Shown in pieces: positions 48,234 to 56,226 of a stretch of DNA of 64,000 nt. Position 1 is the stretch's first letter, and every line of letters starts with the position of its first letter. The notes below the pieces were generated by a model. The model saw only the letters and a program-made list of their open reading frames with translations. It searched no databases and was not told where the DNA came from. The translations under genes and the position numbers were made by a program. This DNA comes from Streptomyces sp. DI166 (lineage in GTDB: Bacteria > Actinomycetota > Actinomycetes > Streptomycetales > Streptomycetaceae), in contig NZ_FLSP01000030.1 of the NCBI RefSeq assembly GCF_900091315.1, positions 22,433 through 86,432 on the forward strand, in the 5' to 3' direction.

Positions 48234-49859
48234 ATGAGTGACCGCGAAACCATGCCCTCGGCCGCCGCTCCGGAGAAGCCCGGCAGCGCCCCGGCCCTCC
48301 CCGCGCCGGCTCTGGAGATCGCCTCCGGATACGCCTTCACCGGTCCCGCCCTGGACCTCGGCGCCCTGATGTGGGACGGCAAGTGCCTGGCCGACGCGCA
48401 GATCCGGGTGCCGCTGCCGATGCTCAACCGGCACGGCCTGGTGGCCGGCGCCACCGGAACCGGCAAGACCAAGACGCTCCAGCTGATCGCCGAACAGCTC
48501 TCGGCACAGGGCGTGCCCGTCTTCCTCGCCGACATCAAGGGCGACCTCTCCGGGATCTCGGCGCCGGGAAAGCCGGGTGAGAAAATCTCCGGGCGCGCCG
48601 CCGAGGTGCACCAGGAGTGGACGCCGACCGGCTTCCCCGCGGAGTTCTACGCCCTCGGCGGACTCGGCCACGGCATCCCGGTCCGGGCCACGATCACCAG
48701 CTTCGGACCCGTACTGCTGGCCAAGGTCCTCCAGCTGAACCAGACCCAGGAGCAGTCCCTCGGCCTGATCTTCCACTACGCCGACACCAAGGGCCTGGAG
48801 CTGGTCGATCTCAAGGACCTGCGGGCGGTGGTCGCCTTCCTCACCTCCGACGAGGGCAAGGCGGAACTGAAGAACATCGGCGGCCTGTCCACGGCGACGG
48901 CGGGCGTCATCCTGCGCTCCCTGACGGCCTTCGAGGCGCAGGGAATGGGCGACTTCTTCGGCGAGCCGGAGTTCGACACGGCGGAGTTCCTGCGGACGGC
49001 GCAGGACGGGCGGGGCATGGTCTCGGTCCTGGAACTGGCTGCGGTCCAGGACAAGCCGCAGCTCTTCTCGACGTTCCTGATGTGGCTGCTCGCCGATCTC
49101 TTCCACGACCTGCCCGAGGTCGGCGACGCCGACAAGCCGAAGCTGGTGTTCTTCTTCGACGAGGCGCACCTGCTCTTCAACGACGCGTCCAAGGCGTTCC
49201 TGGACTCCATCACGCAGACCGTGCGCCTCATTCGCTCGAAAGGGGTCGGCGTCTTCTTCGTCACACAGACCCCGAAGGACGTACCCGCCGACGTCCTCGC
49301 CCAGTTGGGCAACCGCGTCCAGCACGCGCTGCGCGCCTTCACCCCGGACGACCAGAAGGCCCTGAAGGCCACGGTGAAGACCTTCCCCAACTCCGGCTAC
49401 GACCTGGAGGAACTCCTCACCGGCCTCGGCACCGGCGAAGCCGTGGTCACGGTCCTGAGCGAGAAGGGCGCCCCGACCCCGGTGGCGGCCACCCGCCTGC
49501 GGGCCCCCGAGTCCCTGATGGCCCCCGTCGAGGCGACGGCCCTCCAGCAGGCGGTGACGTCGTCACCCCTGTACGACCGTTACGCACAGGCTGTGGACAG
49601 GGAATCGGCGTACGAGAAACTCCAGCGCCCACAGGCGGGCAAGGGCCCGGACGAGGTCAGGGGCAAGGGCCCGGACGAGGTCCGACCGGAGCCGAAGCGG
49701 GCCGAGCAGCGCCGCCGCCCGAAGCAGGAGGAGGACCGCTCGATGGCGGAGCAGGTCATGGGCAGCGGCATGTTCAAGTCCCTGGCCCGCTCCATCGGCA
49801 CCCAGATCGGCCGCGAAATCACCCGCTCGGTCTTCGGCACGGCCCGACGGAGGCGGTAG
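48234..49859 (+). CDS. HerA-like helicase/ATPase (DUF853)
   Basis: 541 aa. Walker A GATGTGKTKTLQLI, Walker B LVFFFDEAHLLF, then SKGVGVFFVTQTPKDVPADV (sensor region) and ALRAFTPDDQKALKATVKTF. These define the DUF853/HerA-like bipolar DNA helicase group. Residues about 455-500 contain two KGPDEVR repeats, and the tail is basic. The ATG 48234 begins MSDRETM; no strong ribosome site is seen. Possible role in DNA processing; no nuclease partner (NurA) is adjacent. Confidence 0.9.
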   Translation: MSDRETMPSAAAPEKPGSAPALPAPALEIASGYAFTGPALDLGALMWDGKCLADAQIRVPLPMLNRHGLVAGATGTGKTKTLQLIAEQLSAQGVPVFLADIKGDLSGISAPGKPGEKISGRAAEVHQEWTPTGFPAEFYALGGLGHGIPVRATITSFGPVLLAKVLQLNQTQEQSLGLIFHYADTKGLELVDLKDLRAVVAFLTSDEGKAELKNIGGLSTATAGVILRSLTAFEAQGMGDFFGEPEFDTAEFLRTAQDGRGMVSVLELAAVQDKPQLFSTFLMWLLADLFHDLPEVGDADKPKLVFFFDEAHLLFNDASKAFLDSITQTVRLIRSKGVGVFFVTQTPKDVPADVLAQLGNRVQHALRAFTPDDQKALKATVKTFPNSGYDLEELLTGLGTGEAVVTVLSEKGAPTPVAATRLRAPESLMAPVEATALQQAVTSSPLYDRYAQAVDRESAYEKLQRPQAGKGPDEVRGKGPDEVRPEPKRAEQRRRPKQEEDRSMAEQVMGSGMFKSLARSIGTQIGREITRSVFGTARRRR

Positions 49860-49890
49860 ACCCGCTTCCGCCGGGCGGTTCAGCGGCTTT

Positions 49891-50298
49891 CTAGGAGAAG
49901 AAGTCGCGCGGGTCGGCGCCACCGGTGCAGATGTACTCCGAGTGGGTGAACCCGTAGTGCGTGGTCGAGTTGCTGGAGGAGCCGCCCGACCGGATCGTCG
50001 CGGCTTCGAGCCAGAGCGAGCCGGACCTCTCCCAGAGCGTCGCCTTGAACGGGAGGTTGTTCACGTAGGAGCTGATGCCGTTCCACGGATACGTGAGGCC
50101 GTATTCGATGAGCTCCCAGCAGTCGAAGGTCCTCGTGGTTTCGAGAGCCATGGTCCGGAAGTTCGTGCTGCGGTAAAGGCACAGCTGGTCGGAGTCACAC
50201 CCTCCTACTGCCGAGGCGGGTGTCGCGGTCGCCGCGAGCCCGCTCACCGCCAGTCCACCGGCAAGCGCCATCGACGCCAACTTGCGCTGCAGGTTCAC
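49891..50298 (-). CDS. Secreted peptidase-inhibitor family I36 protein
   Basis: 135 aa. Signal peptide MNLQRKLASMALAGGLAVSG ending in ATATPASA. The mature part has four Cys (GGCDSDQLCLYRSTNFRTMA, FDCWELIEYG, YICTGG) and beta-gamma-crystallin-like segments (ISSYVNNLPFKATLWE). This fits inhibitor family I36 (SMI type), exported by streptomycetes to block metalloproteases. Monocistronic. Confidence 0.85.
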   Translation of the reverse strand: MNLQRKLASMALAGGLAVSGLAATATPASAVGGCDSDQLCLYRSTNFRTMALETTRTFDCWELIEYGLTYPWNGISSYVNNLPFKATLWERSGSLWLEAATIRSGGSSSNSTTHYGFTHSEYICTGGADPRDFFS

Positions 50299-50430
50299 TG
50301 ACAGCTCCCTCGGATTCGGGCGACAGGTTTCGACACCCGAGTCTTTCGGCGGGGAGCCGTTCTTTCCACGCTCTGGGAGTGCAGATATACGGGGCGTGGC
50401 GGAGGCGGCGGGTCCGCCTCCGCCGGAGGC

Positions 50431-50550
50431 TCAGCGACTGGCGCCCTCGGAGGGCTTCTTGCTCTGCTCGACCGGCTGCGGCCTCGACGCGCTGCGGGCG
50501 GCTTCGGCGCGCAGCAGGGCGCGCAGGACGGCGTAGGGGTCTGTGGGCAT
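50431..50550 (-). CDS. 39-aa conserved small protein
   Basis: MPTDPYAVLRALLRAEAARS, then ARRPQPVEQSKKPSEGASR. Starts at ATG 50550 with a GGAGCACCCCC stretch on the minus strand just before it. A small conserved family in Streptomyces begins the same way (MPTDPYAVLRALLRAEA). Function unknown. Confidence 0.55.
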   Translation of the reverse strand: MPTDPYAVLRALLRAEAARSASRPQPVEQSKKPSEGASR

Positions 50551-50601
50551 GGGGGTGCTCCTTCGACGTGCTGATGGAGGGACGCGGGTGGACCGGTTCC
50601 A

Positions 50602-50886
50602 TCAGCAGCGAAGGATCACCGAGCGCTGGCCGGGCGGGGTGTGGGGGCGCGGGGACGGAAGTGCCGTTCGAGGGCGCGGCGCGGGGCGCGGGCGTGCGGC
50701 GGGGGCGGGGGCCGGGGAAGAGACTCGGCGGACCGCCGCCGGGCGTACCGCCGCGTCCAGGACGTCGTACTCGACGACCTCCACCACCGGCACCCCGGCC
50801 GGTGCCGCCGGTACGGCGAGGGCGAGCAGCAGAACGAACGCCCGCAGCCAGGCTCGGCTGCGCGAAAGGCGACGTGCGGTGCTCAC
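50602..50886 (-). CDS. Small exported or membrane protein
   Basis: 94 aa from GTG 50886: basic STARRLSRSR, hydrophobic AWLRAFVLLLALAVPAAPAG, then VPVVEVVEYDVLDAAVRPAA and a Pro/Arg tail. It looks like a signal peptide or single TM anchor followed by a short conserved segment. Ribosome site weak. Unknown function. Confidence 0.5.
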   Translation of the reverse strand: MSTARRLSRSRAWLRAFVLLLALAVPAAPAGVPVVEVVEYDVLDAAVRPAAVRRVSSPAPAPAARPRPAPRPRTALPSPRPHTPPGQRSVILRC

Positions 50887-51010
50887 GCATGTCGTGTCCC
50901 CGGCGCACCCGCCGACTCCTTCGCGCGGCACCGAGATCCGCCCGCACGGCGTACGGACAGCGTGGAGTTCTGCCTAGGGAGGCGTCGGGAACTGCGCGAC
51001 TCGGCCCGCC

Positions 51011-51592
51011 CTACTTGGCGGAGCGCTTCGCCGCCTTCATTTCCTGCTTGTACGCCCGTACCTTCCCCAGTGACTCCGCCCCGGTGATGTCCGCCACCGA
51101 CCGGTAGGACCCGGCCTCGCCGTACGCGCCCGCCGCTTCCCGCCACCCCTTCGGGGTCACCCCGAGCTGCTTGCCCAGCAGGGCGAGGAAGATCTGGGCC
51201 TTCTGCTTGCCGAAGCCGGGGAGTTCCTCCAGGCGGCGGAGCAGTTCCCGGCCGTCGGACACGCCCTTCCAGACCAGCTCGGCGTTGCCGTCGTAGTGCT
51301 CGACCAGGTACTGGCACAGTTGCTGGATGCGCTTGGCCATGGACCCCGGGTAGCGGTGCACCGCCGGTTTGTCCGACAGCAGGGCCGCGAAGGCCTCCGG
51401 GTCCTGCACGGCGATCTCGTGCGCGTCCAGATCCTCCGCGCCGAGCCGGTCCGCGATCGTACGGGGACCCTTGAACGCCCACTCCATCGGAACCTGCTGG
51501 TCCAGCAGCATCCCGACCAGCGCGGCGAGCGGACTGCGCCCGAGCAGCTCGTCGGCCTCGGGCTCCTGGGCGAGGTGAAGGGTGACGTCCAT
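51011..51592 (-). CDS. HhH-GPD DNA glycosylase-like protein
   Basis: 193 aa. GRSPLAALVGMLLDQQVPME, then MAKRIQQLCQYLVEHYDGNA and the helix-hairpin-helix LLRRLEELPGFGKQKAQIFL followed by ALLGKQLGVTPKGWREAAG. The catalytic Asp of true HhH-GPD glycosylases (after the hairpin) is not obvious, so it may be a non-catalytic or divergent member. The fold acts in base-excision repair. Confidence 0.85.
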   Translation of the reverse strand: MDVTLHLAQEPEADELLGRSPLAALVGMLLDQQVPMEWAFKGPRTIADRLGAEDLDAHEIAVQDPEAFAALLSDKPAVHRYPGSMAKRIQQLCQYLVEHYDGNAELVWKGVSDGRELLRRLEELPGFGKQKAQIFLALLGKQLGVTPKGWREAAGAYGEAGSYRSVADITGAESLGKVRAYKQEMKAAKRSAK

Positions 51593-51607
51593 GGGTCGAT
51601 GATCCCG

Positions 51608-51712
51608 CGTCCCGGCTCGGGTCGCTCGCCAGTACCTCCCGTACGTCCCGGCTCGGGTCGCGCGCCAGTACCTCCCGTACGTCCCGGCTCAGGTCGCGCG
51701 CCAGTACCCCAG
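51608..51712. repeat. Three 36-bp tandem repeats, the last inside the SIP gene end
   Basis: Units begin at 51608, 51644 and 51680 (CGTCCCGGCTCGGGTCGC at each start, with one or two changes). The third unit covers the last codons and stop of the siderophore-interacting protein gene, so the first two look like copies of its 3' end. Confidence 0.8.
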
Positions 51713-52399
51713 CGCGTGCATCCGGTCCTTGGCGACGCCCAGCTCCTTGCGGGCGTAGGAGGACAGCGAGCGGGTGGTCACCGTGTCGCAGGCGATCCAG
51801 ACGTACGGGTGCTCCGTGCCCTTCAGCAGGTCGGGCAGGCCCGTGCGGACCGCGTCGACGAGCCCGTGCCGTACGACCTCGTGCACCTCGTGCCGGGACC
51901 GGTCGCCGCGGAAGGGCAGCCCGTCGAGGCTTCCCTCGAACCAGATCGTCGCCGGGGCCGAGCCCAGCGCGTCCAGGAGGGAGTTCAGTGCGGGCAGGGA
52001 CGCCGGGTCCGCCATGGCGAAGACGTGCGACGGCTCGGGGCTCGGGTGCTGGAAGCCGGTGCCCTGGACGGTCGCCTCGACCGTGGCCCCGGCCTTCGCC
52101 GAGCGCGCCCAGTCGCTGGCCACCCCCTCGTGCAGCGCGAACTCCAGGCTGAAGGTGCCCGCCTCGACGTCCGGGTCGACCAGCGTGTACGCCCGCTGGT
52201 GCGGCTTGCCGTTGTTCTCGAACCACAGCCGCACCCACATCGTCGGGTGGACCCCGGTGGCCGCGAGCATGCCGCCGTCGGTGAGGTGGAGCCGCCGGTA
52301 GTCGGGGGTGACGTCCTCCGCGCCCGTGACCGTGAACTCGAAGTCCTTGGCGCCCATCAGTTTCAGGACCGTCCCCTGCCAACCGTGCCCCTGCCCCAT
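51689..52399 (-). CDS. Siderophore-interacting protein (ViuB-type flavoreductase)
   Basis: 236 aa. FAD-binding part: TPDYRRLHLTDGG, HQRAYTLVDPDVEAGTFSLE and FALHEGVASDWARSAKAGAT. The C-terminal SIP domain includes WIACDTVTTRSLSSYARKEL followed by GYWRAT. It reduces Fe(III)-siderophores in the cytoplasm to release iron. ATG 52399; an iron box lies 39 bases upstream, so expression should rise under iron limitation. Divergent from the acylase gene. Confidence 0.92.
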   Translation of the reverse strand: MGQGHGWQGTVLKLMGAKDFEFTVTGAEDVTPDYRRLHLTDGGMLAATGVHPTMWVRLWFENNGKPHQRAYTLVDPDVEAGTFSLEFALHEGVASDWARSAKAGATVEATVQGTGFQHPSPEPSHVFAMADPASLPALNSLLDALGSAPATIWFEGSLDGLPFRGDRSRHEVHEVVRHGLVDAVRTGLPDLLKGTEHPYVWIACDTVTTRSLSSYARKELGVAKDRMHALGYWRAT

Positions 52400-52437
52400 C
52401 GGCTCTTCACCCTTCGCGTACTATTCCGGCGTCAAAG

Positions 52438-52456
52438 TTAGGCAAGCCTAACCTAA
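52438..52456. promoter_or_regulatory. DmdR1/IdeR iron box
   Basis: TTAGGCAAGCCTAACCTAA fits the 19-bp consensus TTAGGTTAGGCTcACCTAA closely. It stands between the divergent siderophore-interacting protein and acylase genes and probably controls both. Confidence 0.88.
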
Positions 52457-52503
52457 AGCTCAGTGTCAGGGACAGGTCAGTGTCAGGAACAGGAGGGCGA
52501 CCG

Positions 52504-54564
52504 GTGACCGCAGCGATCTACCGCGACGCCTGGGGCATCCCCCATCTGCGCGCCGACGACGTGCGCGAACTCGCCCGCGCCCAGGGCCGCGTCACCGCCC
52601 TCGACCGGGCCTGGCAGCTGGAGGTGGAGCGCCGCCGCGCCGAGGGCACCTCGGCCGCCCTGCTCGGCCCGGACCACCTGCCCTGGGACCGCTTCGTACG
52701 CCGCACCCGCCTCGACGACACCGCCCGCCGCTGCTGGACGGAGCTGGAGCGCGAGGACCCGGAGACGGCCGACTGGGTGCGCGCCTACGTCGACGGCGTC
52801 AACGAGGGCCTCACCGGGGCGAGCCTCCCGCTCGGCACGCCCGGCCGCTGGGAGCCCTGGACCCCGCTCGGTATCTGGCTCGGCATCCACATCCTCTTCG
52901 CGGGCTTCCCCGCCAAGCTCTGGCGCGAGCAGGCGGTCCGGCACCTCGGTGAGGAGGCCGTGGGCCTGTTCGCCACCGACGGCCCCGGCACCTCCGGCAG
53001 CAACGGCTGGCTGGTCAGCGGCGAGCGCACGGTCACCGGCCGGCCGATCATCGCGGGCGACCCGCACCGGTTCATCGAGGACGCCGGCGTCTACCAGCAG
53101 ATCCACCTGTCCTGCCCGGAGTTCGACGTCGTCGGCCTCGCCGTCCCCGGCATCCCCGGCATGGCCCACTTCGGCCACACCGGCTCCGTCGCCTGGGCCA
53201 TCACCAACGCCATGTCCGACTACCAGGACCTGTACCGGGAGCGGCTGCGCCGCACCGGCGCGGGCGTGGAGGCCCTCGGCCCGGACGGCGTGTGGCGCCG
53301 GGCCGCCCGGCACACCGAGACGATCGAGGTGGCCGGTTCCGGCGAGGCACCGGTCGAGGTCGAGATCATCGAGACCGACCGCGGCCCGGTGATCATCGGC
53401 GGCCCCGAAGGACTCGACGACGGCTCCGACGCCGACTGCGCCATCAGCCTGCGCTACCCGCCCCGCGTCACCGCCGACCTCGGCTTCGGCGCCCTGTTGC
53501 CGCTGCTGCGCGCCCGCAACACCGCCGACGTGGACCGCGCCTTCGACCACTGGGCCGAGCCGGTCAACGTCGTCCAGGCCGCCGACACCGAGGGCGGCGT
53601 CCTTCACCGCGTCGCCGGAAAGGTCCCGCGCCGGGCCGCCGTCAACGGCGTCCGCCTGGTCCCCGCCTGGGAGCCCGGCCACGAGTGGCAGGGCTGGCAC
53701 GAGACGCCGTACGGCGGTCTGACCGACGGAGTCGCCGTCATGGCCAACCAGCGCGGCCTCGCCGAGCCCCTCGGCGTCGAGTTCGCCGCCCCGCACCGCG
53801 CCGACCGCATCACCGCCCTGCTCGCGGAGTCGCAGCGCTGGGCCCCCGGCGACATGGCGGCCGTCCACACCGACACCTACCTGGGCTCCGCGGCCCCCCT
53901 GCTGGACCACGTCGCCGCCCTCGACGGCCTCACCCCCGAGGCGGCCCGCCTCCGCGAGACCCTCCTCGCCTGGGACCGCCGCATGGACGCCGACAGCCGT
54001 CCCGCCGCCCTCTACGCGGCCGTACGCACCGCCCTCGTCCGCCGCCTGGCCGCCCACCCCGCCTTCGCCGCCCTGACCACCCCGCCCGCCTACCCCGAGG
54101 TCCTGCTCCCCTGGCTGGCCCTCGTCCCGCGCATCGCCTACGCCCTCGCCCACCTGCTGCGCGCCGAGAAGCTGTACGGCGTCGACCGCCCCGAGGAGGT
54201 GCGCGCCGCCCTGGAGGAGGTGGCCGCCGACCCGCCCACCGGCACCTGGGGCGACACCCACCGGCTCGCCCCCTGGCGGGCGATCCCGGCCGAGTACGAC
54301 GAGCCCGCCCTCTCCGGCGACCACGACTGCGTGCTGTGCACCTCCGCCGTTCCCGGCCTCACCGACCTCGCCGCCCGCGGCCCCGCCGCCCGCTACGTCT
54401 GGGACCTGGCGAACCGCGAACACAGCCTGTGGGCGGTCCCGTTCGGCGCCTCCGGGCAGCCCGGCACCCCTCACCACCGCGACCAACTGCCCCTGTGGAC
54501 GCGGGGAGACCTGATCCCCGTGATCACCGACTTCGACCGACTGGAGAAGGAAACCGATGTCTGA
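52504..54564 (+). CDS. Penicillin-acylase-family Ntn hydrolase
   Basis: 686 aa. The alpha part begins IYRDAWGIPHLRADDVRELA. The autocatalytic cleavage site and nucleophile are in GTSGSNGWLVSGERTVTGRP (Ser166), followed by IIAGDPHR and a FGHTGSVAWAIT oxyanion region. The beta part continues with VVQAADTEGGVLHRVAGKVP and VMANQRGLAEP. These enzymes hydrolyse or form amide bonds, with substrates including penicillins, acyl-homoserine lactones and siderophore precursors. No signal peptide, so cytoplasmic. GTG 52504 has AGGAGG upstream. Under the iron box, so a siderophore-related substrate is likely. Confidence 0.9.
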   Translation: MTAAIYRDAWGIPHLRADDVRELARAQGRVTALDRAWQLEVERRRAEGTSAALLGPDHLPWDRFVRRTRLDDTARRCWTELEREDPETADWVRAYVDGVNEGLTGASLPLGTPGRWEPWTPLGIWLGIHILFAGFPAKLWREQAVRHLGEEAVGLFATDGPGTSGSNGWLVSGERTVTGRPIIAGDPHRFIEDAGVYQQIHLSCPEFDVVGLAVPGIPGMAHFGHTGSVAWAITNAMSDYQDLYRERLRRTGAGVEALGPDGVWRRAARHTETIEVAGSGEAPVEVEIIETDRGPVIIGGPEGLDDGSDADCAISLRYPPRVTADLGFGALLPLLRARNTADVDRAFDHWAEPVNVVQAADTEGGVLHRVAGKVPRRAAVNGVRLVPAWEPGHEWQGWHETPYGGLTDGVAVMANQRGLAEPLGVEFAAPHRADRITALLAESQRWAPGDMAAVHTDTYLGSAAPLLDHVAALDGLTPEAARLRETLLAWDRRMDADSRPAALYAAVRTALVRRLAAHPAFAALTTPPAYPEVLLPWLALVPRIAYALAHLLRAEKLYGVDRPEEVRAALEEVAADPPTGTWGDTHRLAPWRAIPAEYDEPALSGDHDCVLCTSAVPGLTDLAARGPAARYVWDLANREHSLWAVPFGASGQPGTPHHRDQLPLWTRGDLIPVITDFDRLEKETDV

Positions 54565-55219
54565 GCCGCTTGAATCGGTGTGTGAGCCGCGTGAATCGGT
54601 GTCCGAGCCGAACAGACCGGTCTCTGCGCCCCGCGAACCGGTCCACGAGCAGCCGGTCGAAGGATTCGGCACCGTGCGCATCCTGCGCCTGGACCCGCAG
54701 GCGGACGCCGACATCGTGCACGCCTGGGTGAGCGAGGAACGCGCCTCCTTCTGGGGCATGAACGGCCTCACCCGCGACCGGGTCGCCGAGATCTACGCCC
54801 ACCTGGACACCCTCGACACCCACCACGCCTTCCTCCTCCAGCGCGACGGTGTCCCCGCCGGCCTCCTCCAGACCTACGAGCCCGAGGCCGACCGGGTAAG
54901 CGAGTGCTACGAGGTCGAGCCCGGCGACATCGGCGTCCACCTGCTGCTCGCCCCCGCCGGCCCCGAGGGTGCCCGCCCCGGCTGGACGACCGCGCTGCTC
55001 AAGGCCGTCACCGCGTACGTCTTCCTGACCCTGGACCGCAAGCGCGTGGTCGTCGACCCCGACGCCGCCAACGACAGGGCCGTCGCCCGCTTCCTGAAGC
55101 AGGGCTTCGAGACGGGCCCGCTCGTCACGCTCCCCGAGATCGACCTCCCGGACGTCCACCTGCCCGAGAAGAAGGCCCAACTCGCCTTCCTGCGCCGGGA
55201 GGTAGCCTTCGCGAGATGA
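54557..55219 (+). CDS. GNAT N-acetyltransferase, siderophore AlcB/IucB-like
   Basis: 220 aa. After a degenerate repeated N-terminus (SEPLESVCEPRESVSEPNRP) the domain starts VRILRLDPQADADIVHAWVS. ERASFWGMNGLTRDRVAEIY, LLQTYEPEADRV, GDIGVHLLLAP and VVVDPDAANDRAVARFLKQG follow, as in AlcB-type acyltransferases of hydroxamate siderophore synthesis. It overlaps the acylase gene by 8 bases. With the iron box upstream it likely acylates a siderophore or a precursor; another amine is possible. Confidence 0.88.
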   Translation: MSEPLESVCEPRESVSEPNRPVSAPREPVHEQPVEGFGTVRILRLDPQADADIVHAWVSEERASFWGMNGLTRDRVAEIYAHLDTLDTHHAFLLQRDGVPAGLLQTYEPEADRVSECYEVEPGDIGVHLLLAPAGPEGARPGWTTALLKAVTAYVFLTLDRKRVVVDPDAANDRAVARFLKQGFETGPLVTLPEIDLPDVHLPEKKAQLAFLRREVAFAR

Positions 55220-55256
55220 CGCCGGAAGACTCCGCGAAATGACGCCGGAAGACTTA
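55211..55256 (+). repeat. 23-bp tandem duplication that doubles a start codon
   Basis: Units 55211-55233 and 55234-55256 both contain ATGACGCCGGAAGACT. The first copy makes a mini-ORF, MTPEDSAK, whose stop overlaps the second ATG, which opens the cupin gene. Confidence 0.85.
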
Positions 55257-55718
55257 GTCGCCCACTACGGCCTGGAGCCGATACCGTGCGAGGGCGGCCT
55301 GTTCCGCCGTACCTGGGAAGGCCCCGCGCGACCGGACGGACGCCCCTCGGGCACCGCGATAGTCGCCCTGCTCACCGCCGAGCCGGGCGACTTCTCCGCA
55401 CTGCACCGCCTCACCGGCGACGAGGTCTGGCACTTCTACCTCGGCGACCCCCTGGAGATGCTGCTCCTCGCCCCCGACGGCACCTCCCGCACCCTCGCCC
55501 TGGGCCCGGACATACTGCACGGCCAGCAACCGCAGTTGACCGTCCCCGCGGGCACCTGGATGGGCGCGCGGGTGGTGGACGGCGGCGCGTGGACCTTCTT
55601 CGGCTGCACGATGGCGCCCGGCTTCACCTACGAGGACTACGAGCACGGCGACGCGGAGAGCCTGCTGGCCCGCTATCCGCACGAGGCCGAGCGGATCGTG
55701 CGACTGTGCCGCCCATGA
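55239..55718 (+). CDS. Cupin DUF985 protein
   Basis: 159 aa. LVAHYGLEPIPCEGGLFRRT, AIVALLTAEPGDFSALHRLT and DEVWHFYLGDPLEMLLLAPD, then VPAGTWMGARVVDGGAWTFF and GCTMAPGFTYEDYE match DUF985 cupins, one-domain proteins that bind small ligands or sugars. Start set at the second copy of a duplicated ATG region. It is followed with a 4-base overlap by a broken SDR gene. Confidence 0.88.
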   Translation: MTPEDLVAHYGLEPIPCEGGLFRRTWEGPARPDGRPSGTAIVALLTAEPGDFSALHRLTGDEVWHFYLGDPLEMLLLAPDGTSRTLALGPDILHGQQPQLTVPAGTWMGARVVDGGAWTFFGCTMAPGFTYEDYEHGDAESLLARYPHEAERIVRLCRP

Positions 55719-56154
55719 GACTGCTGGAAGGACAGGTCGCGCTGATCACCGGGGCGGGCGGCGGCATCGGCTCGGGCATCGCCCGGCGCTTCGGGGCGGC
55801 GGCACCGTCACCCACGTCGCCTCCGTCGAGGCACGGATGCCCGCACCGGGCCACGCGCACTACGCGGCCGCCAAGTCCGCGGTCGTGATGCACGCCCGCG
55901 CGGCTGCCCAGGAGTACGGCCCCGACGGCATCCGCGTCAACACGGTCTCGCCCGGCCTGATCGAACGGGACGGCCTGGCCGAGGCCTGGCCGGAGGGCGT
56001 ACGACGCCGGCGGGAGGCGTCGGCCGTGGGGCGGCTCGGGCGCCCGGAGGACGTCGGGGACGCGTGCGTGTTCCTGGCGTCGCCGCTGGCCTCCTGGATC
56101 GCCGGCCACGACCTGGTCGTCGACGGAGGGGCCACCGCGCGGCCCACCTGGTGA
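55715..56154 (+). pseudogene. Short-chain dehydrogenase with internal deletion and frameshift
   Basis: The start MRLLEGQVALITGAGGGIGS and GIARRFGA (TGxxxGIG) is intact. In the next frame the gene resumes at GGTVTHVASVEARMPAPGHA, then HYAAAKSAVVMHARAAAQEY (YxxxK) and IRVNTVSPGLIERDGLAEAW up to the end. About 100 codons between the cofactor motif and the catalytic strand are missing, at about 55790-55800. The original 250-residue enzyme cannot be made. Confidence 0.8.
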
Positions 56155-56226
56155 ACGGGTGAGTGCCGAGCCGGTCGCGTACGTACGTATCCTCATGGCG
56201 CAGACCGGCGAAGACGGAGAGACGAC

